Shown here piece by piece: positions 8,386-17,737 of a DNA stretch of 64,000 nucleotides. The stretch is from the NCBI RefSeq assembly GCF_004912165.1, contig NZ_STGV01000006.1, forward strand, positions 186,001 to 250,000. Reading direction: 5' to 3'. The DNA comes from Peteryoungia ipomoeae. GTDB taxonomy: Bacteria > Pseudomonadota > Alphaproteobacteria > Rhizobiales > Rhizobiaceae. The position numbers and the translations under genes were made by a program. Each line of letters begins with the position of its first letter. Position 1 is the first letter of the stretch. Below the pieces are notes generated by a model, which made no database searches, had not been told where the DNA came from, and saw only the letters and a program-made list of their open reading frames with translations.

Positions 8386-9480
8386 ATGGCAAGAGTACAG
8401 TTGAAAAGTCTCGAAAAGGTCTATGGCAATGCGTTCAAGGCAGTGCACGGGATCAATCTCGATATCGAGGATGGGGAGTTCATGGTGCTGGTCGGACCGT
8501 CCGGCTGCGCCAAGTCAACGACGCTCAGAATGGTCGCTGGTCTCGAGGAGATTTCCGGCGGCGAGATCCTCATCGGTGACCGCCGGGTGAACGATCTGCC
8601 ACCCGGCAAGCGCTCGATCGCCATGGTCTTTCAGAACTATGCGCTCTATCCGCATATGAAGGTGCGCAACAATCTCGCCTTCGGTCTGAAGATCGCCGGC
8701 AAGTCGAAGCCGGAGATCGCAGAGGCTATCGACCGCGTTGCCAAGATGCTGGAAATCGAACCCCTGCTAGATCGCTTGCCGAAGCAGCTGTCCGGCGGCC
8801 AGGCGCAGCGCGTGGCCCTTGGCCGCGCCCTGATCAAACAGCCGGGCGTCTTCCTCTTCGATGAACCGCTGTCGAATCTGGATGCCAAGCTACGTGCCTC
8901 GATGCGCGTGCGCATCACCGACCTGCACCGGCAACTCAAGGCCGGTGGCCTGTCGTCGACGGTCATTTATGTCACCCATGACCAGACGGAAGCGATGACC
9001 ATGGGCGACCGGATCTGCGTCATGCAGGCTGGACATATCATGCAGGTCGCGACGCCGAAGGAGCTCTACAATCACCCGGCCAATCTCTTTGTCGCGGGCT
9101 TCATTGGCAGCCCCGAGATGAACCTCGTGGATGCCTCAATCGAGGGTGACCGTTTTGCCATCGGCGGTCAGAGCCTGCCACTGGGCGCCAACCTTTCCGC
9201 CCGCCTTTCGTCTCGCCCGAAGGATGCTGTCGTCGGCATCCGGCCGCAGCATCTGGTACTCGCGCCTGAGGGCGAAGCATTCGAGACGCGGCTCACCAAT
9301 GCCGAGTTCATGGGCCATGAAGTCTACCTGCATGCCGAGCTGGAGGGCCGCAAGCTGGTCGCCGTCGTCGGCGCAGCTGATTTCGAAGCGCTTGGCGGCT
9401 CCGGCACGGTTCGGCTCCGGCCGGATTTTGATCACATCCACATTTTCGACAAAACCGACGGCCGCAACGTCTCGCTGTGA
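8386..9480 (+). CDS. togA: Sugar ABC transporter ATPase, UgpC/MalK-like (TogA-like)
   Basis: ATP-binding subunit (364 residues) that powers the CUT1 importer. Walker A is GPSGCAKST (37-45): the usual Gly before Lys is Ala42 here. Other motifs are standard: LSGGQ (135-139), Walker B ending D159-E160, then 'LSNLDAKLR' and the H-loop 'YVTHDQTEAMTMGD'. The C-terminal regulatory TOBE/OB domain (about 240-360) is present, so the protein is full length. It begins 2 nt after the preceding stop. The Ala variant is known in other rhizobial sugar ATPases by my recollection and probably does not inactivate the protein. Confidence 0.85.
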   Translation: MARVQLKSLEKVYGNAFKAVHGINLDIEDGEFMVLVGPSGCAKSTTLRMVAGLEEISGGEILIGDRRVNDLPPGKRSIAMVFQNYALYPHMKVRNNLAFGLKIAGKSKPEIAEAIDRVAKMLEIEPLLDRLPKQLSGGQAQRVALGRALIKQPGVFLFDEPLSNLDAKLRASMRVRITDLHRQLKAGGLSSTVIYVTHDQTEAMTMGDRICVMQAGHIMQVATPKELYNHPANLFVAGFIGSPEMNLVDASIEGDRFAIGGQSLPLGANLSARLSSRPKDAVVGIRPQHLVLAPEGEAFETRLTNAEFMGHEVYLHAELEGRKLVAVVGAADFEALGGSGTVRLRPDFDHIHIFDKTDGRNVSL

Positions 9481-9517
9481 GGAGGCAGCGCGCGGCTTTA
9501 ACCCCAGGAGGAAAGAC

Positions 9518-10783
9518 ATGAAACAGAAAAAAATACTGACAGCACTCGCAGGAGTCGCCTATGGCGCCCTGACGCTCGCAGCCCCAGCACAGTCCGCAGA
9601 GCTGCGTATGTCATGGTGGGGCGGAGAAAGCCGCCATGTGGCAACGCAGAAGGCCATCGAGGCCTGCGGTGCAAAGCACGGCCACACTGTGAAGGGCGAG
9701 TTCACGGGTTTCGACGGCTACTTGGAGAAGCTGACCACGCAGATGGCGGGCAAGACCGAGGCGGACATCATGCAGGTCAACTGGCCTTGGCTGCCGCTGT
9801 TCTCGCGCAATGGCGAGGGGTTTGCGGATCTGCGCAAACTGTCGGCGATCGACCTCTCCAACTGGGCCGAGAGCGATCTTGAAGCCGGCTCGATGAACGG
9901 CGTGCTGCAGGGTATCTCCGTTTCCACCACGGGTCGCGTGTTCTTCTTCAACAAAACGACCTTCGACAAGGCCGGCGTTGCCATTCCGACCACCTGGGAC
10001 GAGCTGTTCGCCGCGACCAAGACCATCAAGGAAAAGCTCGGCGAAGATCACTATACGTTCAATGCCGTCAAGGAGACCGCACAGCTCGTCGTGACGCTGG
10101 CCGTGGTGCAGAAGACCGGCAAGGATCTCGTCGATCCTGCGACCAATCGTGTTGCCTGGACACCGGAAGAACTCGCCGCCGGCATCTCGTTCCTTGGCCA
10201 GCTCGTTGAGGCCAAGGTCATCCGCTCTCAGAAGGAAGAGGCAGCGGATGGCAACGTCAATCTTTTCGAGAAGCCGGCATGGTCGGAAGGCAAGATTGCC
10301 GGTTCCTACGAGTGGGACTCGACCTACTCGAAATACGCCGATCCCTTGAAGGAGGGGCAGGTCCTCGTTCCATCCGCTATGCTGAAATCTTCCGACGCTG
10401 TCACGGATGGCGTCTATCGCAAGCCCTCGATGGTCTTCTCGATCTCACGCAACTCGCCCAACCAGGAAGCGGCTGCGCAGATCCTGAATTGCCTCTTGAA
10501 CGAGCCGGAAGGCATCGATGCGCTCGGCACGTCACGTGGTCTGCCGGCATCAAAGGCCGCCGCAGCACGTCTGGGCGAAAGCGGCGAGCCGGAAGTGCGC
10601 GCGGCGAATGCCATTGTCATGGCTGCGTCCGGACCGGTCGTCTCGCCCTTCAACGAACATCCCGAAATCCGTTCGGCCTTCATCGATACGCTTGAGGAAT
10701 ATGCCTATGGCCAGATCAGCGCGGAGGATGGTGCCGAGCAGATCATCGATACGGTGAACGACGTCCTGGCCAAGTTCGACTGA
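9518..10783 (+). CDS. togB: Sugar ABC transporter substrate-binding protein, TogB-like
   Basis: Periplasmic extracellular-binding protein family 1 (421 residues). It has a signal peptide ([20 protein letters not shown]..., cleavage likely after QSA). The mature protein opens with '[20 protein letters not shown]' and '[19 protein letters not shown]', a pattern I associate with binding proteins for uronate oligomers. AGGAGGAA precedes the ATG at 9518; the longer open frame from 9131 is a frame-shadow of the ATPase gene. It is the last transporter gene, as in togMNAB, and a stable hairpin follows before the hydrolases. Confidence 0.8.
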   Translation: MKQKKILTALAGVAYGALTLAAPAQSAELRMSWWGGESRHVATQKAIEACGAKHGHTVKGEFTGFDGYLEKLTTQMAGKTEADIMQVNWPWLPLFSRNGEGFADLRKLSAIDLSNWAESDLEAGSMNGVLQGISVSTTGRVFFFNKTTFDKAGVAIPTTWDELFAATKTIKEKLGEDHYTFNAVKETAQLVVTLAVVQKTGKDLVDPATNRVAWTPEELAAGISFLGQLVEAKVIRSQKEEAADGNVNLFEKPAWSEGKIAGSYEWDSTYSKYADPLKEGQVLVPSAMLKSSDAVTDGVYRKPSMVFSISRNSPNQEAAAQILNCLLNEPEGIDALGTSRGLPASKAAAARLGESGEPEVRAANAIVMAASGPVVSPFNEHPEIRSAFIDTLEEYAYGQISAEDGAEQIIDTVNDVLAKFD

Positions 10784-10790
10784 GTGCGAT

Positions 10791-10823
10791 GTGGCCCGCC
10801 ATGCGTATCTTGCGGCGGGCCAC
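10791..10823 (+). terminator. Hairpin after togB-like gene
   Basis: Perfect 10-bp stem, GTGGCCCGCC (10791-10800) and GGCGGGCCAC (10814-10823), with no clear T-run. It probably stabilises the mRNA 3' end or attenuates read-through, keeping transporter mRNA more abundant than that of the GH28 and GH105 genes downstream. Confidence 0.55.
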
Positions 10824-10860
10824 AATCTTCCAAGCGGGCGAAAGCCCGAGGATCGAGATC

Positions 10861-12468
10861 ATGACCCGACCCTACCTCATCGCGCATTCCGCGCGAACAG
10901 CCGCCGTTTGCCTGCCTTTGCCCGGCGCGCGCTATCGATTGCCACAGCCACTGGCCTATCGCTTGACCGCGGAGCAGGCAATGTCGTCCAAAGCCGCCGG
11001 CCATGCCGATGGAGCCGAGGAGCTTCTGCAGCAGGAGGAGGGCAAGGTCGAGACCGCGGTACTGCTGCTGCACGGCTTGAACCCCTCGACGCGCTACCGG
11101 CTGGAGGTGGACGGATGCGAGGCAGTCTTTTTCGAGACTGCGGCCTGCCGTGGCCTCGTCGATGCCAGCGCGTTCGGATTGACGGCTGATGTGGCGCTCG
11201 ACGATCCTGCCGGAGCTGTGGCAAACGCGGTGTGTCTGGCGCGGGCTATCAAGGCCGTTCCTGAGGGAGGCACGTTGCGATTGCCGGCAGGCATCTGGAC
11301 CGCATCACCGGTCGCCTTGAAAAGTGACATAACGTTCCATCTGGCCGAGGGGGCCGTCCTCAGAGCGCCTTCAAGCCGCGAGGGCTGGCCGATCATGCCG
11401 GCACGCGATGCGGATGGCCGTCTGCTCGGCAGTTGGGAAGGCCTGCCAGCTGCCTGTTATGCAGCGGGTATTCACGCAGTCGGCGCACGAAACCTGACGA
11501 TTGAGGGGCAGGGCATAATTGATGGTTCCGGTTCTGCCGGCGACTGGTGGTCCTGGCCGAAGGAGACGCGCGATGGCGCGCGCCGGCCGCGTGGTCTCCA
11601 TCTGGTCCGTTGTGACAATATCTGTCTCTTCGGCTTCACGATCCGAAACGCGCCCTCCTGGACCATCCATCCTCATGGATGCGAGGGACTGACGGCTGTG
11701 GGCCTGCATATCCTTGCACCCCACGATAGCCCCAATACGGATGGCTTCAATCCGGAGTCCTGCCGCAACGTCTTGATAGCAGGCACCCATTTCTCGGTCG
11801 GCGATGATTGCATCGCGATCAAGGCGGGCAAGCGCGGCGCAGAGGGAGAGGCCGAGCATCTCGCAGAAACACGTGGAATTGCCGTGCGGCATTGCCTGAT
11901 GGAACGCGGACATGGCGGCGTGGTCATCGGCTCGGAAATGTCGGGCGGTGTCCATGATGTAATGGTCGAGGATTGCGACATGATCGGCACCGACCGGGGT
12001 CTGAGGGTGAAGACCCGCAGGGGACGGGGAGGGGCGATCGGGGCCATCTTCATGCGGCGTGTCCTGCTCGATGGCGTCGAGACCGCGATTTCCGTCAACG
12101 CCCATTATCACTGCGATGCCGATGGCCATGCCGACTGGGTGCAGAGCCGCGTGCCCCGGACCTTCGATGCGGGCACGCCCATCATCAGCGATATCACCGT
12201 TGATGACGTCGAGATCCGCGATCTAGCCCATGCGGCAGGCGTCTTTCTCGGACTGCCTGAAGCGCCTCTGCGCAACATCGCCATCTCGCGTCTGCGGATT
12301 GTCTCCCATGCCGAGGAAGCCGAGGCGACGCCGCCGATCATGGCCGACCACGTAAGACCGATGCGTCACGAAAGGATCCTCGCTGAACACGCCGAGGTCA
12401 CCTGCGATGACCCGACACTTATGTCGTCTGCACCCATTTCCCTTTTTCCTATCCGTGAGGCGGTCTGA
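10861..12468 (+). CDS. Polygalacturonase, glycoside hydrolase family 28 (no signal peptide)
   Basis: Hydrolyses alpha-1,4-galacturonosyl bonds, probably at chain ends of imported oligogalacturonides. The 535 residues comprise an N-terminal FnIII-like domain (about 1-100) and a right-handed beta-helix. All GH28 catalytic motifs are visible: NTDG (292-295), GDD (314-316), GHG (350-352) and RVK (382-384, usually RIK). I chose the ATG at 10861; the frame upstream to 10789 overlaps the hairpin. No signal peptide is seen, so the enzyme appears cytoplasmic and acts after uptake. Its stop overlaps the GH105 start (TGATG). Which substrate, homogalacturonan or rhamnogalacturonan, remains open. Confidence 0.9.
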   Translation: MTRPYLIAHSARTAAVCLPLPGARYRLPQPLAYRLTAEQAMSSKAAGHADGAEELLQQEEGKVETAVLLLHGLNPSTRYRLEVDGCEAVFFETAACRGLVDASAFGLTADVALDDPAGAVANAVCLARAIKAVPEGGTLRLPAGIWTASPVALKSDITFHLAEGAVLRAPSSREGWPIMPARDADGRLLGSWEGLPAACYAAGIHAVGARNLTIEGQGIIDGSGSAGDWWSWPKETRDGARRPRGLHLVRCDNICLFGFTIRNAPSWTIHPHGCEGLTAVGLHILAPHDSPNTDGFNPESCRNVLIAGTHFSVGDDCIAIKAGKRGAEGEAEHLAETRGIAVRHCLMERGHGGVVIGSEMSGGVHDVMVEDCDMIGTDRGLRVKTRRGRGGAIGAIFMRRVLLDGVETAISVNAHYHCDADGHADWVQSRVPRTFDAGTPIISDITVDDVEIRDLAHAAGVFLGLPEAPLRNIAISRLRIVSHAEEAEATPPIMADHVRPMRHERILAEHAEVTCDDPTLMSSAPISLFPIREAV

Positions 12469-13574
12469 TGGCTCTTCCTGCATACTTCGAGGATTTTCTC
12501 GATGCGTACAAACCCTACAAGGGGTCCAGCTGGTGTTATGAGGACGGATGCATCTATCGTGGTCTCGAACTCCTAGGCGACGCGACAAAGGATCCGCGCT
12601 GGTTTGCCCATCTGCATCGGCTGGCGGATCGGCAGATAGGTCCGGACGGCACTCTGCTTGGCTATGATCCGATGGAATACAATATCGATCATATCCTCTC
12701 CGGGCGCGTGCTGTTTGCGCTTCACCGGGAAAGCGGCGACGAGCGTTACCTTCTGGCGGCGGACCGCCTGTTTGCCCAGCTGCAAACCCATCCGCGCATT
12801 TCTGCCGGCAACTACTGGCACAAGCAACGTTACCCGCACCAGGTGTGGCTGGATGGTCTCTACATGGGGCTGCCGTTTCAGATCGAGTATGGACAGGTTC
12901 GCGGGAAACCAGGGCTGATCGCGGATGCCTTGCAACAATTCGCAACGGCCCTGGCTCTGACCACAGCGCCGGACGGGCTCTATGTTCACGGCTATGATGA
13001 TGCCCGGGCACAGGCCTGGGCCGACCCGATCACCGGGAAGTCGGCTGCGGTCTGGGCGCGCGCGCTCGGATGGCTTGCCATGGCACTCACCGACGCGCTG
13101 GCACTCCTTCCGAAGGATGAAGGCACGTCGGTCCTAAGCTCAGGGCTTGCTGCACTTCTGGAGGCCGTCATGCTTCGCCAGACGCCGGACGGCTTGTGGA
13201 TGCAGGTTTTCGATGCAGACAATCTGGCTGGCAATTACGAGGAAAGCTCGGCCTCGGCGATGTTTGCCTATGCATTGCTGCGGGCAGCGAGGCTGGATCT
13301 GGCCAGCGGCTCGGAGCCGCAGCGGTTCGCTGCTGCCGGTAAACGCGCCTTGCAGGCCCTTATCGACAAAAGGATCAGGCTCGGAGAGGATCAAAAGCTC
13401 CATTTCGGCGGTATCGTCCACGTTGCTGGTCTCGGCGGATATGAAGATCGGTATCGTGATGGATCTCCTGCCTATTATCTGACCGAGCCTGTGGTGGAGG
13501 ATGACGCCAAGGGCACGGGGCCCTTGATGATGGCCTATGCGGAGAGCATTCTTGCTGGCATTTTTCTGACATGA
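12468..13574 (+). CDS. Unsaturated uronyl hydrolase, glycoside hydrolase family 105
   Basis: YteR/YesR-type enzyme (368 residues) that removes the 4,5-unsaturated uronic acid from the non-reducing end of lyase-cut pectin oligomers. The product rearranges to 5-keto-4-deoxyuronate, the substrate of KduI encoded upstream. The catalytic-type aspartate is D129 in 'HQVWLDGLYMG', and the 'SAAVWARALGW' segment matches the second active-site strand of the family. No signal peptide is seen, so it acts in the cytoplasm. The start overlaps the GH28 stop by 1 nt. Rhamnogalacturonyl versus galacturonyl specificity cannot be settled from sequence. Confidence 0.88.
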   Translation: MALPAYFEDFLDAYKPYKGSSWCYEDGCIYRGLELLGDATKDPRWFAHLHRLADRQIGPDGTLLGYDPMEYNIDHILSGRVLFALHRESGDERYLLAADRLFAQLQTHPRISAGNYWHKQRYPHQVWLDGLYMGLPFQIEYGQVRGKPGLIADALQQFATALALTTAPDGLYVHGYDDARAQAWADPITGKSAAVWARALGWLAMALTDALALLPKDEGTSVLSSGLAALLEAVMLRQTPDGLWMQVFDADNLAGNYEESSASAMFAYALLRAARLDLASGSEPQRFAAAGKRALQALIDKRIRLGEDQKLHFGGIVHVAGLGGYEDRYRDGSPAYYLTEPVVEDDAKGTGPLMMAYAESILAGIFLT

Positions 13575-13657
13575 CGATCGCGTGAAGCGACGAGTGACAT
13601 TGAACGATTTGGCTCATGCCGAGTTGTTGCGGCAGTGTAATTTTGACCGGAGCTATC

Positions 13658-13816
13658 ATGGACGTTGTTCGCATCCTTCTCGCCATCCTTCTCCCGCCCG
13701 TTGGAGTTTTCCTCCAGGTTGGCATTGGCTTGCACTTCTGGCTGAACATTCTCCTGACCTTGTTTGGCTATCTACCCGGCATTATCCATGCAATCTGGGT
13801 CATTCTGCGGAAGTGA
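13658..13816 (+). CDS. YqaE/Pmp3 family membrane peptide
   Basis: A 52-residue protein made of two membrane helices around the family motif: 'LAILLPPVGVFLQVG' then 'FWLNILLTLFGYLPGIIHAIWVI'. Pmp3 proteins affect membrane potential and salt or stress tolerance in yeast and plants; the bacterial role is poorly known. The ATG at 13658 has GGAG 5 nt upstream, and the longer frame from 13616 adds an unrelated tail. It appears monocistronic, since a strong terminator follows at once. Confidence 0.85.
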   Translation: MDVVRILLAILLPPVGVFLQVGIGLHFWLNILLTLFGYLPGIIHAIWVILRK

Positions 13817-13869
13817 TCTGAGCCTTCCGTCCGTCCACACGATTGGACCGAATTTTCCCATTCTACCTG

Positions 13870-13900
13870 CGGCCGATCGGATTCTTCCGATCGGCCGTTT
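13870..13900 (+). terminator. Intrinsic terminator after Pmp3 gene
   Basis: Perfect 12-bp stem, CGGCCGATCGGA (13870-13881) and TCCGATCGGCCG (13886-13897), with a TTCT loop, followed by TTTCTGTT. It ends the Pmp3 transcript. Confidence 0.8.
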
Positions 13901-13938
13901 CTGTTCCAGGTTATGCATTCAAGAGCCTAGTGTGTCTA

Positions 13939-13966
13939 TTGACAACGAAACTACGAAGATTAGTAT
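13939..13966 (+). promoter_or_regulatory. Predicted sigma70 promoter for sqr
   Basis: TTGACA (13939-13944), a 16-nt spacer and TAGTAT (13961-13966) lie 33 nt before the sqr start. The -35 box is a perfect consensus. A ribosome site GGGAGG stands before the ATG at 14000. Confidence 0.6.
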
Positions 13967-13999
13967 ATAAGGAGATTTGCGTCATCGGGAGGGTGTACG

Positions 14000-15289
14000 A
14001 TGGTTACGATTGCTGTGCTGGGCGCCGGACTTGGCGGTACGATTATGGCGTACGAGCTTCGAGACCAGGTTCCCCCAGAGGTTGAAATCCTGTTGATCAG
14101 CAAGGGGACGACATACTCCTTCGTCCCGTCCAATCCTTGGGTGGCAGTAGGATGGCGCGAGCGAGAAGACATAGAAGTGGACCTTGTTGCCGCCTGCACA
14201 AAACGCAATATCACCCTCCTTCCGCAAGGGGCGGAGCGGATTTATCCATCGGAGAACCGCATTGGCCTGACTGATGGATCATCAGTCGATTACGACTTCC
14301 TTGTCATCGCCACAGGCCCTGAATTGGCTTTTGACGAAATTCCCGGCTTTGGTCCGCAGCACCATACGCACTCGGTCTGCCAAATCGACCACGCGATGAT
14401 GACGCGTGATGTCTTTCGTGAACTGGTCGCGAATCCAGGACCGGTCGTCATCGGTGCCGTGCAGGGAGCATCCTGTTTCGGACCCGCCTACGAATTCGCG
14501 TTTATTCTCGATAAGGCCTTGCGCGACGCGAAAGTGCGTGACCGCGTTCCGATGACATTCGTCACCTCGGAGCCGTATATCGGCCATCTCGGACTTGACG
14601 GCGTTGGAGATACAAAGGGCCTGCTGGAGAGCGAGCTCCGAAACCATCACATCAAGTGGATTACGAATGCGCGCGTGACGCATTTCGACGCGGCTGGGCT
14701 AGATGTCGAGGAAATCAACGAAGACGGCAGCGTCAAGACAACACACGCCATAGCCTCCAAGTTTACGATGATGTTGCCAGCGTTTCGCGGCGTGCAGGCA
14801 GTCAGGGATATCGAAGGCCTCACCAATCCGCGCGGCTTCATACTGGCAGACAAACATCAGCAAAATCCGGCTTTCTCGAATGTCTTCTCCGTTGGAGTCG
14901 GAGTGGCAATTCCCCCGATGGGCAAAACACCTGTTCCAGTCGGCGTGCCGAAAACAGGCTTCATGATTGAGTCTATGGTCACTGCAACGGCGCACAATAT
15001 CGCCCGGTTGCTCAAAGGAGAGGCGCCGAATGCCCAGGGCACGTGGAACGCAGTGTGCCTTGCGGATTTTGGCGATGGCGGGATTGCCTTCGTCGCGCAG
15101 CCACAAATTCCACCGCGCAACGTGAACTGGTCTGCGTCGGGGCGATGGGTGCACGCCGCTAAGATCGGCTTCGAGAAATATTTTCTCTACAAGGTCAGGC
15201 TCGGAAAATCTGAACCGTTTTATGAGAAGCTGGCGCTGCAGGCTCTTGGCATCGACAAACTGAAATCGATTGCCATCGAACCGAGCTGA
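14000..15289 (+). CDS. sqr: Sulfide:quinone oxidoreductase
   Basis: FAD flavoprotein (429 residues) of the disulfide reductase superfamily that oxidises H2S to sulfane sulfur and reduces quinone at the cytoplasmic membrane. It has the N-terminal FAD site GAGLGG (8-13) and 'LVIATGP' (101-107). Three cysteines, C127 ('HSVCQID'), C159 ('GASCFGPAYE') and C353 ('NAVCLADFG'), match the positions of the three essential cysteines of Acidithiobacillus ferrooxidans SQR (128, 160, 356) by my recollection. That supports a true SQR rather than a type II NADH dehydrogenase. It stands alone, with its own promoter and no persulfide dioxygenase nearby, which suggests a sulfide detoxification role. It converges on the FGGY kinase. 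Confidence 0.85.
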   Translation: MVTIAVLGAGLGGTIMAYELRDQVPPEVEILLISKGTTYSFVPSNPWVAVGWREREDIEVDLVAACTKRNITLLPQGAERIYPSENRIGLTDGSSVDYDFLVIATGPELAFDEIPGFGPQHHTHSVCQIDHAMMTRDVFRELVANPGPVVIGAVQGASCFGPAYEFAFILDKALRDAKVRDRVPMTFVTSEPYIGHLGLDGVGDTKGLLESELRNHHIKWITNARVTHFDAAGLDVEEINEDGSVKTTHAIASKFTMMLPAFRGVQAVRDIEGLTNPRGFILADKHQQNPAFSNVFSVGVGVAIPPMGKTPVPVGVPKTGFMIESMVTATAHNIARLLKGEAPNAQGTWNAVCLADFGDGGIAFVAQPQIPPRNVNWSASGRWVHAAKIGFEKYFLYKVRLGKSEPFYEKLALQALGIDKLKSIAIEPS

Positions 15290-15302
15290 TCCCATTCAAC
15301 GC

Positions 15303-16889
15303 TCAGATATCTCGCAAGCGCAGACGCATCTCCTGCATCAGCTGAAACCGCTGGTAGTCCCGATCATATTGCTCGCCTTTTACTGCAAGCTTGGGAGCGC
15401 GCGAGACGGCGTTGGGCGCCATTGCTGCGCCAGCTTCCGAAAGATCGGGATATAACCCCGCGGCAGTTGCGGCATTCATTGCGGTGCCGATCAGAACGGC
15501 GTCGTCCGTCTGCGGTATCACGACTTCGCAGCCGGAAACATCGCCGTAAAGCTCATTCAGCAAGGCGTTCTTGACATGGCCGCCGGTCAGATAAAGGCGC
15601 GCCGGCACGGCCGTCCCCGCCTGCATGGTCTCGATCACCTGCCGAAGTCCAAGCGCAATGGAGAGACAGGCCCGCCAATAGAGCCGGCACAACCCATCGA
15701 AACTTTGATCAAGGCGCATGCCGGTCACGATGCCGGTCAGCGTCGGATCGGCAAAGGGCGATCGGTTTCCATGGAAGTCGGGAAGGATGTTGATGTCTTC
15801 CGCAAGCCGGTGTCCCTCCACGGTGCGCAGCTCCTGGACGCGGTCTATAATTGCGCGGTGGCGCGCGACAGTCGCCTCACCGCCTGCAGAATGCATCGCA
15901 ACAAGATGGTTGAGCAGGGCACCGGTGGCTGACTGCCCAGCTTCCGACAACCAGCAATTCGGGAAAACGGTCTCGAAATACGGCCCCCACACGCTGTTTT
16001 GAAAGAGCGGTTCGCGCGAGAAGGCGACGACGCAACTCGACGTGCCGCCAATGAGAGCATATTGGCCCGTCAAGGCATCTGCGCCTTTGCCTGCCTGACC
16101 ACCGAGAACGCCAAGCGTGCCTGCATAGGCATCGACCATGCCAGCGGCGACGGCAATGCCGGGCATGAGCCCAAGGTCCTTTGCCGCTTCTGTGCTGATC
16201 GTACCGACCGGCTTCCCAACCGGTGTGGCACTCGCTGACAGGCCGCATTTCTCCAACAGATCCGACAGGCCGATCTCGGCCAGAAAGTCTGTCGGCCAAG
16301 GATCGGGCTCGCCATGCAGATAGCCCCATTTGGATGTCAGGGTGCAGATCGACCGCTCATTCGATCCGCTTGCTCTCCAGGTCAGAAAGTCTGCCAAATC
16401 GAACGCAAACCCAAGTCTTGACCAAAGGTCGGGGCGATGCGTCTTCAGCCACAGAAGCTTTGGGATTTGCATTTCGGGTGACAGGCTGTTGCCAGCGTGC
16501 CGGATGACCCGATGTCCCGTCTCGGTACAAATCCGCGCTTCCTCGATCGCACGGTGATCCATCCAGAGGATGGTATCAAAGGAGTGACGATCGGTATGCG
16601 TCAAGGGAATGGAGGCGCCGCTGGTGTCTCGCAACACGAGAGAGCATGTCGCATCGAAAGAAATGCCCGCAACATCGGCCGGCGCTACGCCGCTTGCCTG
16701 AACGGCTGCACGTACCGCCATGCAGACGGCAGCCCAAATCTGTTCGGAAGACTGCTCTGCGACTTCTTCGCCAACGACGTGCGTGACCAGCGGATGTTCG
16801 CTGCGGGCCAAAAGGCGGCCTGAGCGGTCCACCACGCCAGCGCGCGCACTGCCTGTTCCGACATCCACTGCAATTACGTGGTCGCGCAT
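15303..16889 (-). CDS. FGGY-family carbohydrate kinase (D-ribulokinase-like)
   Basis: ATP-dependent sugar kinase of 528 residues. The start 'IAVDVGTGSARAGVVD' is the FGGY phosphate-1 motif; 'DATCSLVL' and 'WMDHRAIEEA' resemble YDR109c/FGGY D-ribulokinases; 'YLTGGHVKNALLNELYGDV' is the C-terminal adenosine motif. It ends the sorbitol/mannitol operon, 145 nt after the HAD gene. A ketose kinase fits here, since SmoS and MtlK yield ketoses such as fructose, and D-ribulose or D-xylulose could come from ribitol or arabitol. The exact sugar is not determined. Its 3' end faces that of sqr with 13 nt between stops. Confidence 0.8.
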   Translation of the reverse strand: MRDHVIAVDVGTGSARAGVVDRSGRLLARSEHPLVTHVVGEEVAEQSSEQIWAAVCMAVRAAVQASGVAPADVAGISFDATCSLVLRDTSGASIPLTHTDRHSFDTILWMDHRAIEEARICTETGHRVIRHAGNSLSPEMQIPKLLWLKTHRPDLWSRLGFAFDLADFLTWRASGSNERSICTLTSKWGYLHGEPDPWPTDFLAEIGLSDLLEKCGLSASATPVGKPVGTISTEAAKDLGLMPGIAVAAGMVDAYAGTLGVLGGQAGKGADALTGQYALIGGTSSCVVAFSREPLFQNSVWGPYFETVFPNCWLSEAGQSATGALLNHLVAMHSAGGEATVARHRAIIDRVQELRTVEGHRLAEDINILPDFHGNRSPFADPTLTGIVTGMRLDQSFDGLCRLYWRACLSIALGLRQVIETMQAGTAVPARLYLTGGHVKNALLNELYGDVSGCEVVIPQTDDAVLIGTAMNAATAAGLYPDLSEAGAAMAPNAVSRAPKLAVKGEQYDRDYQRFQLMQEMRLRLRDI

Positions 16890-17034
16890 ACTGGCTCGTT
16901 TCCGTTCCGTATTTTCGGCATGTCCTGTTTCGTAAACTGAAGCAAGCAGAAGGCAAGGTCAAACCGCAACGAGACGATTGAAGCGCGACGGGCGACCGTC
17001 GCCGCGCCCACCATCCTTGATCGTGTCTGCAGGA

Positions 17035-17724
17035 TCATGCGGTATCCTGATTGAGGATATAATCCGCAACCTCGTTCATTCGGGTGGCTGAACAATCAGG
17101 ATTGAGCGCCCGCATTTCGGCTCGGTAAGCTTCGCTCGATGCATGCGAGCCGCCGGTAAACGCGCAGACCCGCATACCTGCGGCCTGAGCGGCTTGAATG
17201 CCGGCGCGGCTGTCTTCCACAACGATGCATTGATGGGGCTCGAAGCCCATCTTTTGGGCCGCATGGAGAAACAGGTCGGGTGCGGGTTTGCCGTTTTCGA
17301 CCATAGTCGCGCTGAATATATGCGGAGTGAAAGAGGGCAGAAGACCGGTCAGGCTCAAGGAAAGTTCGACCCTTTCGACCTGACTGGAGGAGGCGACACA
17401 CCACCGCATTTGCGCCTCGCGCAAGTCGTCGATGAGGTCCGGGACACCGGGGATTCCCGTAAGGTGCGCACGAAACCGGGTGTAAAGGCTGTCGCGCATC
17501 CGCGATAGAAAATCCGCGTCGATATCCACACCGAATTCTGCCTGTATGCTCCCGGCAAGGTGGGCAAGACTGCGGCCGAGAAAGCGCTCGGAAGCGCTTT
17601 CTGCATCGATCACAACACCCTTCGCAGCCAATGCGTCGACAAGCACCTCAAGAGCAATCGGTTCGCTGTCGACGAGGACTCCGTCGCAGTCGAAAATCAC
17701 GAGTGTCTTTCGTGTCAGGTCCAT
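17035..17724 (-). CDS. HAD-superfamily phosphatase (subfamily IA)
   Basis: Soluble phosphohydrolase or phosphomutase of 229 residues. Motif I is DCDGVLVDSEP, with nucleophile and acid aspartates four residues into 'VIFDCDG'; motif II is 'VASSSQ'; motif III/IV is 'KPAPDLF' and 'VVEDSRAG'. The helical cap follows motif I, as in beta-phosphoglucomutase-like proteins. It lies 13 nt after mtlK in the polyol operon. HAD genes at this place are common in rhizobial smo loci and may remove sugar phosphates; the substrate is unknown. Confidence 0.85.
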   Translation of the reverse strand: MDLTRKTLVIFDCDGVLVDSEPIALEVLVDALAAKGVVIDAESASERFLGRSLAHLAGSIQAEFGVDIDADFLSRMRDSLYTRFRAHLTGIPGVPDLIDDLREAQMRWCVASSSQVERVELSLSLTGLLPSFTPHIFSATMVENGKPAPDLFLHAAQKMGFEPHQCIVVEDSRAGIQAAQAAGMRVCAFTGGSHASSEAYRAEMRALNPDCSATRMNEVADYILNQDTA

Positions 17725-17737
17725 TGCTCCGTCCAGT

